A stretch of 64,000 nt of DNA from Erinaceus europaeus (lineage: Eukaryota > Chordata > Mammalia > Eulipotyphla > Erinaceidae), in contig NC_080185.1 in assembly GCF_950295315.1 (NCBI RefSeq), forward strand, positions 48,279,237-48,343,236, read 5' to 3'. Both the position numbers and the translations under genes were made by a program. Below the pieces are notes generated by a model. The model had not been told where the DNA came from. It saw only the letters and a program-made list of their open reading frames with translations, and did not search any database. Position 1 is the first letter of the stretch, and each line of letters begins with the position of its first letter. Positions 20,836 to 30,792 of this stretch are shown one piece after another.

Positions 20836-21651
20836 GATTAGAATGTCTGCCTGTACAAAATATTTTTTTACAATCTATGTCTTTTGCATATGCAACGTTG
20901 TGCTTAATTGGGTATACAACATTGTACACAGAATTTCCTTGCAAACCTCACTAAACTTTTTAAAATAATTTATTTGAAAACTATTTCTATTTGTTTTTAT
21001 ATCCAGCGTCAACTTTTACTATGCCCAAAGGCATTCTTAGAGAAAAAAAATCAACAAAAGTGCCAGTTTTTCTGGGCAAGGGGAATATATATCAATATTC
21101 TTTGAGAAGATGATGAAATGATTACTAGTGTTCAGTTTCAGCAGAACAGCACTTAGTGGGTTAAGTTCTTTTTCAAGAGAACTTACTTTTTATGCTTTTG
21201 CAAGAGCCTTAGTAGTCACAGGCAAATCAATCCATTCAAATTCCTTGAATGAATGAATGAATGAATGGCACAATAGCTCAGAATGGATTGATGAAATGTT
21301 TGAAAGACTTGTTAGAATCGTGCAAATTGGAAACACTTTGTAAGCAAACCTTCCAAAGTAGAATTTTTTCATTTGATTTAGAAAAGTAAGCACACCAGTT
21401 ATTAGCCTCTCTCTGTGTATGGACACAGAGATAACTTCTGATAATTAGGAAGTTTTAGTAGCTTTGCATATTTCATCTCTAATTTGTTTAGTTCTGATTT
21501 GGTCTTGTTTTAATGTATTCTACTTAGTTAACTAGATTGAAAACTATTACTACATTATCTAGCTGTCCTATCTACCAGTCACATCTGTTACTTTTAACTT
21601 TTATTTTGCCCTCAAGCAGATCACCACTCATAAATCTGACAGACCATCATA
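20836..21651. other. Unique sequence with (GAAT)n
   Basis: About 0.8 kb without a transposon match. A (TGAA)5-like run lies at 21247-21268. Confidence 0.4.
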
Positions 21652-21812
21652 AAAAAATCCAGCTTCTGCCACTTAGCTGTACAGTTTGGGCACTTTTTAA
21701 AAATGCACTTTGAGCTTCAGCTACTCCTACTACAAGATGGGAATAGTAAAATAATCTATTCCACTCTCATGTTTTATGGATTAAATTAGGATACATATCT
21801 ATAAAACACTTC
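21652..21812 (+). mobile_element. MIR
   Basis: Mammal-wide MIR order: GCCACTTAGCTGTACAGTTT, a GCACTTT...AGCTTCAG stretch, ACAAGATGGGAATAGTAA, GGATTAAATTAGGATA and AAAACACTT. Strongly diverged, as expected for its age. Confidence 0.8.
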
Positions 21813-21824
21813 GGGCAATTTTAT

Positions 21825-21952
21825 TAGTGCAAATTTATTAGAAGATGAAAGGACAGTGTATCTCCTAAAGTGGGGAATATTTCTGAAAAGAAAAAAAAAG
21901 TGGATGGTCAAACACTATTTGTGTTGTCATGGTATTCTCAGTTCCAGCCTAT
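21825..21952 (+). repeat. Left half of a duplicated ~350-bp unit, copy 1
   Basis: AAATTTATTAGAAG...GGGGAATATTTCTGAAAAG...GTGGATGGTCAAACAC...CTCAGTTCCAGCC matches 25347-25460 in order. Copy 1 is cut at about 21952 by a cluster of L1-L and microsatellite sequence and resumes at 23513. Confidence 0.75.
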
Positions 21953-22080
21953 ATATACATATATATACATATATATGCATATAATCTATTTATTTGCTTA
22001 GTTTTCCACCAAGACTGTCACTACTTACATTATCTGTACAACTCTACAGCTTCTGGTGGTAATTGTTTTCTCTTTTTTAA
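21953..22080. repeat. (TA/CATA)n tract and short unassigned sequence
   Basis: ATATATACATATATATAC repeats to about 21985, then unclassified sequence before an L1-L piece. Confidence 0.7.
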
Positions 22081-22330
22081 AAATTAGTGATTTAATAATG
22101 ATTAACAACATTGTAGGATAAGAGGGCTAAAATTCTATACAGTTTCCATCACTAGAGTTTCATACCCCACTCCCTTCATTGGGAGGGTCCTTAATCCTTA
22201 TCCCTCTGGGAGTATGGACCAAAGATCTTTATGGAGTGCAGAAGATGGGAGGTCTGGCTTCTGTAATTGCTTCTCTGCTGAACATGGATGTTGGCATGTG
22301 GATTCATATCCCCAGCCTGTTTCCTTGCCC
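22081..22330 (-). mobile_element. L1-L 3' UTR, older subtype
   Basis: Antisense: TTAGTGATTTAATAATGATT, CCCTCTGGGAGTATGGACCA, GTCTGGCTTCTGTAATTGC. The matching continuation (CAAGCCTGTTTCTATCTTAC) reappears at 23352-23440, so this copy was opened by later insertions and repeat growth. Confidence 0.82.
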
Positions 22331-22397
22331 TCCCTTCCTTCCTTCTTTCCTTCCTTCCTTCCTTCCTTCCTTCCTTCCTTCCTTCCTTCCTTCCTTC
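22331..22397. repeat. (TTCC)n microsatellite
   Basis: About sixteen CCTT units with one interruption, between two L1-L pieces. Confidence 0.95.
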
Positions 22398-22404
22398 ATT
22401 TCTC

Positions 22405-23010
22405 TATCTTTTTCTTTTTTTATAATTTTTATTTATAAAATGGAAACACTGACAAGACCATAGAATAAGAGGGCTACAATTCCACACAATTCTCACCACC
22501 AGAACTCCGTACCCCATCCCCTCCCCTGATAACTTTTCTATTCTTTAACCCTCTTGGAGTATGGACCCATAGTAATTATGGGGTGCAGAAGGTGGAAGGT
22601 CTGGCTTCTGTAATTGCTTCCCCACTGAACATGGGCATTGGCAGGTCAATCCATACTCCAAACCTGTCTCTTTCTCTCCCCAGTGGGGCAGAACTCTGGG
22701 GAAGCTGGGCTCCAAGACATACTGGTGGGGTCATCTGCCCAGGGAAGTTCAGTTGGCATCATGGCAGTATCTGGAACCTGGTGTCTGAAAAAAAGATATA
22801 AAGTAGAACAAATTGTTGACTAATCATGAAACTAAAGACTGGAGTATTGCAGATGAAGATTTGGGGTCTCTGTTTTGGAAAAAGCTAGTAGGTCTATTTT
22901 AGGTATATTCCAAGGGTCCCATAACTATACTAGTTTTTTTTTTCCTTATCCTGACATCTGATATGCAGGTGGACCCAAGTTATTGTCTGGGGAGATTATG
23001 TCATGCCTGG

Positions 23011-23012
<2 letters not shown>
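22405..23012 (-). mobile_element. L1-L 3' UTR, 5'-truncated
   Basis: Antisense with a complete tail edge (TTTATAAAATGGAAACACTG), the G-rich block, the AACATGGGCATTGGCAGG segment and part of the extra module (CTGACATCTGATATGCAGG), ending at a CTTT microsatellite. Confidence 0.88.
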
Positions 23013-23070
<58 letters not shown>

Positions 23071-23091
23071 GTCTGTCTGTCTGTCTGTCTG

Positions 23092-23131
<40 letters not shown>

Positions 23132-23231
23132 TCATCTATCTTTCTTCCTTCCTTCCTTCCTTCCTTCCTTCCCTCCTTTCTTCCATTCTTTCTCCTCCCC
23201 CTTCCTTCTTCTCCTCCTCCTTCTTCTTCTT
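23013..23231. repeat. Compound CTTT/CTGT/CTTCC microsatellite
   Basis: (TTTC)n to 23070, (TGTC)n to about 23093, (TTTC)n to 23133, then TTCC and TCC/TTC runs. Frames through it are artefacts. Confidence 0.95.
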
Positions 23232-23350
23232 CAACCAGAGCACAGCTCAGCTCCGACTTATGGTGGTGCAGGAGATTGAATGTGGGACTTTAGAACCTCA
23301 GGCATGAGAAGTCAATTTGTGTAAATATTACTCTATTCACCCTCCGTCTC
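23232..23350 (-). mobile_element. SINE-C
   Basis: AACCAGAGCACAGCTCAGCT, GGTGGTGCAGGAGATTGAA and CCTCAGGCATGAGAAGTC are present. The pyrimidine block to its left may have grown from its purine-rich 3' part. Confidence 0.85.
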
Positions 23351-23351
23351 C

Positions 23352-23440
23352 CAAGCCTGTTTCTATCTTACCCTACTGAGGAAGGGCTCTAGGGAGGTGA
23401 GGTTCCAGGACATATTGATGAGGTTGCAAACACTAAATCA
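23352..23440 (-). mobile_element. Continuation of older L1-L copy
   Basis: AAGCCTGTTTCTATCTTACC to TTGATGAGGTTGC is the 5'-ward continuation of 22081-22330. Confidence 0.7.
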
Positions 23441-23512
23441 GAAGAAGAAGATACCCAGAAATCTCTCCCATACATTATAGCAACAAAATCAACAAAATAT
23501 CTAGGATTAAAC
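23441..23512 (+). mobile_element. L1 ORF2 scrap
   Basis: ATAGCAACAAAATCAACAAA and ATATCTAGGATTAAACTTAA match the sense ORF2 stretch that reads [10 protein letters not shown] at 54900-54960. About 70 bp only. It may be the inverted 5' part of the neighbouring antisense L1-L. Confidence 0.65.
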
Positions 23513-23740
23513 TTAATTCTGACCCTGTTGTTTATGACTGGCCAAATCACATTTGTTTAGGCTAAGGTTAGTCCTTGTGATCTGTTGATTTCTGTAGATA
23601 AAGATGAGTGGTGCTTTTCTGTTTATATATGGTATAGGTCACAATCATTCAGTGATTGGTAACCGATTCTTTGGTTTTCTTTCTTTCATATGCCTGCTAT
23701 ATGAGATGCCTTTATGCATAATTACCTTTATATTTCTATG
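23513..23740 (+). repeat. Right half of duplicated unit, copy 1
   Basis: CTGGCCAAATCACATTTGTT, GTCCTTGTGATCTGTTGAT and CCTGCTATATGAGATGCC match 25470-25670 in order. With 21825-21952 it completes copy 1. Confidence 0.75.
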
Positions 23741-23830
23741 CTAATTTATGGATTAAATTAGGAAACATTTCTATAAAGCACTTAGTACAGTGATTGACAT
23801 TTTGGTAAACGCTAATTAATGTTAGTTTTC
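23741..23830 (+). mobile_element. MIR 3' piece
   Basis: GGATTAAATTAGGAAACAT, AAAGCACTTAGTACAGTGAT and TTGGTAAACGCTAATTAATG give the MIR 3' end. 23746-23782 matches 21774-21811 at about 35 of 38 positions, closer than two independent MIRs should be. Confidence 0.75.
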
Positions 23831-24621
23831 TACCACTTTATTTACCTTTATTCATAGGTATGACCTTCATTCTGTGATGTTTGATGAGTTACAAGTCTTT
23901 GGAGGGTGTTAACTGAAAGCATTTTTATTATATAAATTGGTATGATGACATATTGTTAATCATAATCAGGTGATTGATTTGAATCCCTGAGTAAAGTGAG
24001 TCAATTATCGGAATGATATGTGTCATATACAGACTTCAGTACATGAGGTGAAGTTTTATAAGAATGTCATTGCTTTCACTAGTTTTCAAATGAAGACAAA
24101 GAATTTCCATGAATATGAATCTATTAGCTGTCATGACACCAAATAATTTCAATCTTTAAATACATGTAATGCTCATAAAATTTTAATAAGGTGGGTGCAG
24201 AAGTAATTTCAAGGAGTACTTTGCTTTAAATAACATTTTTTTGTTCACATTCTCTTCTAATAAAATTTCTAGCACAGTTGCTAAAGAGTATTTACTAAAA
24301 GCAGGTCAAAGTCTAAAATCACCATAAAAGGTATTGTAACTTAAAACTTCAGTGGTAATAAAAGAGAGATTTGGTAACAAATAAATAATTAGAAAGTAAT
24401 AAAGGAGAGATTTTCTAACAAATCACTTCTCTGGAACACATATTTATGGATTCTAAACTAATAATGGCAGAAAGTCTCAACATCACCCAAGACCCATAGA
24501 AGAGAGAAATACTTCTTCAAAGATAAAGCAGTTATTACATTCAAGATCAAGTTATAAAATCTCCCAAGTTTACCATATTAGTGACTTGAAGTACCTGTTT
24601 TTAAAAAAGGACTGAAGAGTT
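23831..24621. other. Unique AT-rich sequence
   Basis: No repeat, RNA gene or exon recognised. Confidence 0.4.
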
Positions 24622-24637
24622 AAAAAGTCTAGGTTTT

Positions 24638-25005
24638 TGCCATAAGGATGCCGGCCAGGCTTCCCTGGACTGAACACCCCACCAATGCGTCCTGGAGCTC
24701 CGCTTCCCCAGAGACCCACCCTACTAGGGAGAGAGAGAGGCAGACTGGGAGTATGGGTTGACCAGTTAACGCCCATGTTCAGCGGGGAAGCAATTACAGA
24801 AGCCAGACCTTCTACCTTCTGCAACCCACAAGGACCCTGGGTCCATGCTCCCAGAGGGATAGAGAATGGGAAAGCTATTGGGGAGGGGATGAGATATGGA
24901 GATTGGGTGGCGGGAATTGTGTGGAGTTATAACCCCCATCCTATGATTTTGTTAATGTCTCCTTTCTTAAATAAATAATAATAATAATAAAATAAAACAA
25001 AACAA
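24638..25005 (+). mobile_element. L1-L 3' end (young form)
   Basis: Starts abruptly near GCCATAAGGATGCCGGCC and runs to TTCTTAAATAAATAATAA plus an A-rich tail. AAAAAGTCTAGGTTTT at 24622-24637 and 25006-25021 is a perfect 16-bp TSD, proving a poly(A)-primed non-LTR insertion. Confidence 0.95.
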
Positions 25006-25021
25006 AAAAAGTCTAGGTTTT

Positions 25022-25344
25022 AGGTCTTGGAGTAAACCCATGTGCCTAAAGGGACTAAATGAACTATGTCAAATGTTGTGTCATAGAACTGAGAGCATTC
25101 CTCTAAGCAACTTTAGTATGTGAGAATTTGGTACAGAATTTTAGTATGTGCCAATTTCCCAGAATTTCTAAATATCTAGATTCTTATATGAATTCTTCCA
25201 ATCTTTGAATAAAGATAATCTTAATTGCTTTATAACTTTATGTGGATCTCTTAGAAGGTGAGAGTTTATGAAGACTTTCTTTGAGTCTTCCAATTTCTTT
25301 CCCATGAAATGGCAAGATTTTCCATGTACAGACACCATTAGTGT
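25022..25344. other. Unique sequence
   Basis: No feature recognised. Confidence 0.4.
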
Positions 25345-25690
25345 GTCAAGAGAAAATTTATTAGAAGTTATAAGGACTAAGTGGGAAATATTTCTGAAAA
25401 GAAAAAAAAGTGGATGGACAAGCACCGTCTGTGTTGTTACAGTCTTCTTAGTTCTAGCCCCTATTGTATATAATTGGCCAAATCACATTCGTTTAGGCTG
25501 AGGTCAGTCCTTGTGACTTGTGGATGATCTGTAGACAAAGGTGAGTGGTGCCTTTCTGTCTACACACGGTACAGGTCATGATTCTTCAGTGATTGTCAAT
25601 GGGTTCTCAAGTGATCTTTCATATGTCTGCTATATGAGATGTCTTTATCCATGATTACCTTTTCTATTCTTTAACAGGCAAAAAATCAGG
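25345..25690 (+). repeat. Duplicated ~350-bp unit, copy 2 (uninterrupted)
   Basis: Uninterrupted version of copy 1. It has no tail, no inverted ends and no frame, and I could not assign it to a transposon class. Confidence 0.7.
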
Positions 25691-25844
25691 TATCTGTTAG
25701 GTTGGCCTCTATAACTCTCATACCTATTTAATCATAAATAATTTTTGTGACCCTGAATGGGTGAAATCATCAAAATCTTTTGTACCACAGTTTCCGGTTT
25801 TCCAAAGACAGCAGATTAGGGACAAATTATTGCCTTTTCTGTGA

Positions 25845-25997
25845 ATAAATTTTTACTAGAACATGTCCATACTCTACTGTTCATATTGTCTGTGACATTT
25901 TCTATTCCAACAAGAGATTTGAATAGTTGCAATAATGATCATATGGCCCACAAACTAAAATATTTACTATCCAACCCTCTATATAAAAACATTACTG
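25845..25997 (+). mobile_element. MER5A-like hAT DNA transposon remnant
   Basis: GTTGCAATAATGATCATATG, GGCCCACAAACTAAAATATT and TACTATCCAACCCTCTATAT follow the familiar MER5A inner order (Charlie-related, non-autonomous). Terminal repeats are not preserved. Confidence 0.75.
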
Positions 25998-26024
25998 ACA
26001 TGTGGTATTTGGTTCTTTCATATT

Positions 26025-27480
26025 TATTTCTTTATTTATTATGGGGAAGAGTGCTAATGGTTTTCCACTATGGTCTTTAATACAAAGGCACTTCCTTAAT
26101 CTCCCCTTGGTAGGTGTCTGCAAGGCACAATAGGACTTCAATGTCCTTTATCCCTTCCTCTGCTTTCCTAGAGTTCTTTCCTTTGGTGAAAATTGACTCA
26201 CCCACTCTGAGTTTTCTCTTACCTTTTCTCTTACTGTCCTTTATTCATATGTTCACTAAGTGAGATTGTTCAGTATTGATTGCTCTCTTTCTAGCTTGTC
26301 TTACTCAACATAATACCTTCAAGTTCTGATCAAGATATTGCAAAGGAGATGACCTCATAATTTTTAACAGCTGCATAGTACCCTTTTGTGTGTAGGTACA
26401 ATGAATTTCTTATTCATTCATCTGTCCTTGGGCTTCTTGGTTGCTTCCACATTTGGGCTATTACAAACTGTGGTTCTATAAACATTGGTGTGCATTGATC
26501 TTTTTGGATAGGTATGTTTGTTATTCCTGGGTATATTTTTAGGAGAGAGTTTTCTGGGTTATGTAATATAATAGCTCCATTTCTAGTGTTTTGATGAATC
26601 TTCAGACTATTTTCAGTAGAGATTGGTCCAATTTACATAACCAATAACAATGTAGGAGAGTCCCTTTCCCCCATAACCTCTCTAACAGTTGGTGTTTCTG
26701 TCTTTTCTAATATATGCCATTTTCGTAGATGTATAATGTTATCTCATTTTTATTTGTATTTTCCTTATCATCAGTGACTTTGAGCTTTTTTCATGTCTGT
26801 TGGTGCTTTGGATTTTTTTTTTTTTTGTCAGAGCATTGTTCAGCTCTGGGGATATGGTGGCGTGGGGAATTGAACCTAGGACTTTGGAGCCTCAGGCATG
26901 AGAGTCCCTTTGCATAACCATTATGCTATCTACCCCCTGTCTGTCTTGGTTCTATTTTTTGAAGATTCTGCTCATGTCTTCCTCCCACTTTTCAATTAGG
27001 TTGTTTGTCATTTTATTGTTAAGTTTCGTGAGTTATTTGTGTATTTTGGTTATCAGCCTCTGTCCAATATATGATACATGAAGATTTTCTCCTCCTCCAC
27101 AGGAGGTCTCTCTACGGTGATTCCTTCTGCCTTGTAAAAGCTTTTAAGTTCGATGTAGTCCCACTGATTATTTATTTATTTAGTTTCCTTTGTGATTAGA
27201 TCTGAATCAGTTAAGATGTTCCTCCCAATAAAAAAATAAGAAAAATATGAAATAAATTAAAGCAATTGAGAGAGAGACAGAGAGAAAGAAAGAGAGAAAA
27301 TATATGAAAGAGAATTCTGTCTGTGTTTTCCTCTAAGTAATTGATGGTTTCTAGAAAAACATCTAAATTTTTATGCATTTTGAGCTTAATTTTTTATATG
27401 TTGAAATAAGGTGGTCCAGTTTAATTCTCTATGTTACAACTTATTTTTCCTAATACCACTTGTTGAATAGACTCTCATTT
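26025..27480 (-). mobile_element. Old L1: ORF2 C-terminal region and 3' UTR
   Basis: Antisense. The tail edge is near 26025, then 3' UTR, then ORF2 C-terminal sequence recognisable by TAGTACCCTTTTGTGTGTAG, CTTGGTTGCTTCCACATTTG and TCAGCCTCTGTCCAATATAT. Many stops. A SINE-C and a GA-rich patch (27268-27300) interrupt it. Confidence 0.82.
26809..26936 (-). mobile_element. SINE-C inside old L1
   Basis: Complete: T-rich tail, GAGCATTGTTCAGCTCTGG, GGAATTGAACCTAGGACTT (reverse box B), TTGCATAACCATTATGCTAT (reverse box A). The best SINE-C copy in the window. Confidence 0.93.
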
Positions 27481-27727
27481 GTTCTGTTTAGGTTGTGAAG
27501 AGATGGTGGAAAAGAGGGTTATTCTTAGAGCAGGCTCTCACTTGGCTGTGCCTGTGTTTGATAACTCACTGATAGCTGCACTGATTATGAATGTAAAGGG
27601 TTCAGGGCTGTGTAGGGTTGCTTATGTGTAGCCAGAGAGTTTTTTTTCTTGCAGGCAAGGAGGTGGCAAATGATTTTGGTAGGGTGCGATATAATCACTG
27701 GAAGTTACCCTTCTAAGGGCTTCTGTT
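27481..27727. other. Unassigned sequence before an L1-L insertion
   Basis: Not matched to a repeat by eye. Confidence 0.35.
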
Positions 27728-27737
27728 AGAATATCTA

Positions 27738-29449
27738 ATTTGAAAGGAAAGTCCTCACCTGAGTAATGAGGTTGACATTCCATGTCTGACATCTCTGATA
27801 TAGTCTGAAGTGAAGCATGCTGAGGTGATGCTCCTTGAGTTGATTACATTAGGACTGGCAGATGCAACATCATTTGATATGAATTGAGAGAAGCATGCAG
27901 GAAAGTAGCTCTACCCTAGAGGTTCCAGGAATGGGGAAAATATAGGCTCTATAGAGGAAGCAGGAGGTTCCTGCTGTCTTAGGGTTTAAGAAGACAATAG
28001 ATAGTTATTGCTATAATCACATTATTTGGCAAATGGGTTAACTTTGAAAAATCCCGTTAAGATTTTAGGATTTGCTGTATCAAAGTCCCAAAACTTAGAG
28101 ATAGACCAGGTCCCATGAGATAGAGCATATGTTTACATGTATCCATAAATTAAGGCAAACTATATACCTGAAAGCAAAAATACACAATAGTCTTTAGTGA
28201 GTCAGTATAAACGTCATAATGAAATATTGTCTACTTAGACTTAGATACCTCCTCACCTACTTCCTATTACAGTTCTCTGACTCACTCCAAAGCTAACCTT
28301 ATGAAAGCAAGGACTGAAAAAGCTATTCTGAATAAGGACAAGAGACTGGCATACTTTAACAATAACTCCTTAGTTGACATCAGTCCACCTCATTAGCTGG
28401 GGCCCTAATTGGGGAGTCCTGAGATTCCCAAACAGACATGATGGGCCTAGACCTCAACTAAATCCCTCTCTCCATTGTTATAGGTCATTTCTATCAGTAA
28501 CAACACAATGGACCGCTTTGTGGGCCCCCATAGGACCTTGCCATCAACTTGGATCAACAATAGTAGATAATGTTCCATCTTCCCTTTGGGAGGATAGACA
28601 ACATACTCTATGCTACAGCTGAGGAAGATGGGTCGTTATTGGGGCAACTTGAAATGTTCCTACTCATTACCACAGAATGTGAGCTCAGATCTAGAGGGAT
28701 GCAAAGGTCATATAGGCTTCTAACCTGAATATGGGCCCCATATAAGATCAAATCGATGGGGTTTACAGTCAACAATATTTATACACATTTCCCATATTAG
28801 GGAGCTACTCTCTTCCCTGATCCAGCTTTCTGGTCCTTTTTCCAGTGTTGACACCATCTCCCCAGACAATAATTAGGATCCACCTGCATATCAGATTTCA
28901 GGCTCAGGGGAAAAAAAGAAAAAGAAAAAAACCTAGTATAGCCACAGGCTCTTTGGAATATAACTAAAATACACCTACTAGCTATCTACAAAATGGAGGG
29001 CCTTCCAACTCTTCATCTGCACTATTCCAGCCTTTAGGTCCATGACTGGTCAACAATTGGCTTTGTATGTTAACTCTCTTTTCAACCACCAGGTTCCATG
29101 ATGTCGACCAGACTTCTTTGCACAGACAATCCCACCAATATGTCCTGGAGCTCTGCTTCCCCAGAGTCCCACCCTACTAGGGAAAGAGAGAGACAGGCTG
29201 GGAGTATGGATCGACCTATCAATGCCCATGTTCAGCTGGGAAGCAACTACAGAAGCCAGACCTTCCACCTTATGCATCCCACAATGACTTTGGGTCCATA
29301 CTCCCAGAGGGTTAACGAATAGGGAAGCTATCAGGGGATGGGATGGGATATAGATTTCTGGTGGTGTGAATTGTGTGCAGTTGTACCCCTCTTATCCTCT
29401 GGTTTAGTCAGTGTTTCCTTTTTATAAATAAAAAATTTTAAAAATAAAA
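27738..29449 (+). mobile_element. 5'-inverted L1-L 3' UTR, long form
   Basis: 27738-28080 is antisense L1-L (GAAAGGAAAGTCCTCACCTG to GGGTTAACTTTGAAAAATCC, as at 43590-43915). From about 28081 it is sense (AAAGTCCCAAAACTTAGAG) to the tail at 29449 and includes the ~0.8-kb module (about 28205-29022) absent from young copies. AGAATATCTA near 27727 and 29450 is a candidate TSD. A twin-priming product. Confidence 0.83.
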
Positions 29450-29462
29450 AAGAATATCTAGT

Positions 29463-30136
29463 ATGATTGATGGTGTTTACTGATAATGGTATTTACGTAC
29501 TTTCCCCATATTTGGGAGTTACTCTCTTTTTGGATCCAGTTTTCCAGTCCTATTCCCAACTCTGACACCATCTTCCCAGACAACACTTTTAGCTCACCTG
29601 CATGTTAGCTGTTGGGCTCAGGCAAAAATTAGTCATGGGCTCTTTGGTATACATCTAAAACAGACTTCCTAGGTTCTTCAAATATAAATATCCCAAATCT
29701 CATCTGCTATACTCAAACCTTTGGATTCCTGATTATTAAATAATTTATTCTGCTTTATGTCTTAATGCTTTTTCAGCCACCAAGTTTCAGATACTATCAT
29801 AATGCCAACCTGACTATCCTGGGCAGAATACCTCATCAATGTGTGCTGGAACTCCATCTCCCCAGAGCCCTGCCCAACTAGGGAAATATAGAAACAGGCT
29901 GGGGGTGTGGATTGACCTATCAGTGCCTATGTCCAGCAGAGAAGCAATCAAAGAAGCCAGAATTCCCACCTTCTGCTTCCCATAAACATCTTTGATCCAT
30001 ACTCTTAGAGGGATAAAGAATAGGAAAGCCTCTAATGGAGGGGATGGGATACAGAACTTGGTGGTGAGAATTGTATGGAACCATACCCCTCTTATCCCAC
30101 AATCTTGTTGATCGTTATTAAATCACTAATAATAAA
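29463..30136 (+). mobile_element. L1-L 3' UTR, older subtype
   Basis: Sense: CTTTCCCCATATTTGGGAG, TCAATGTGTGCTGGAACTCC and CCACCTTCTGCTTCCCATAA to the tail. AGAACATCTAGTACTATT follows it and resembles AGAATATCTAGTATGATT just before it, so a related target word is repeated at three element edges. Confidence 0.8.
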
Positions 30137-30140
30137 AAAG

Positions 30141-30536
30141 AACATCTAGTACTATTTTCTTCATGTTGATCATGGGTGGGTAAACTTTAGTTCTCTAGTT
30201 TTCTGTGTGATGAAGTGTGACTTCAGCATATTTAGATTTCAAAGTCAAAGAGTGAGGTTGTCCAGAGACTTATCTATAGTCTTTTCTGTGAGAACAGCAC
30301 TGAGAACTCAAGCAGTAGAACAGGGTGGGAAGGCTGAGTACAGCAAGGAGTGCAGCACTAGCATGGCTGCTAGTTCGTCCTAGATGTTCCTGTCCAGAAC
30401 TCTCTACCTGTGACACAGGATGGGCTCCAAATTATGCTGACTGCTGCAGCATGCCTTAGAGACATGGAAGCAGGAGACAAATGGTGCAGTTGTAACAGAA
30501 TTTCCATCTCTTATACTTTTAAAGACTATTTAAAAG
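30141..30536. other. Unassigned sequence
   Basis: Moderately GC-rich for this window, with no frame or repeat recognised. Confidence 0.35.
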
Positions 30537-30539
30537 TTT

Positions 30540-30742
30540 TCTTTTTATATTTATTTATTTATTAGATACAGACAGCCATAAATTGAAAGGGGGAGGGGGT
30601 GGTATAAAGGAAGAGAGACACCTGAAGCCCTGCTTCACCACTCACAAAGCTTTCCACTTGCAGGTGGGGACTAGGGTCTTGAACCTGGGTCCTTGGACAG
30701 TGTAATATATATGCTCAACCAGGTACACCAACACCTGACCCC
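30540..30742 (-). mobile_element. SINE-B
   Basis: TTATTTATTTATTAGATACA tail side, GGTGGGGACTAGGGTCTTG and GAACCTGGGTCCTTGG (reverse box B), ATATGCTCAACCAGGTACAC head. Confidence 0.92.
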
Positions 30743-30792
30743 AAGATTTACTTATTTATTTATTTTTATGGAGTCAAAATTTTCCAATTTCT

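Noticed and set aside
22963..23307. Three overlapping 96-114-residue frames
   Set aside because: They translate the CTTT/CTTCC microsatellites (LSFF repeats).
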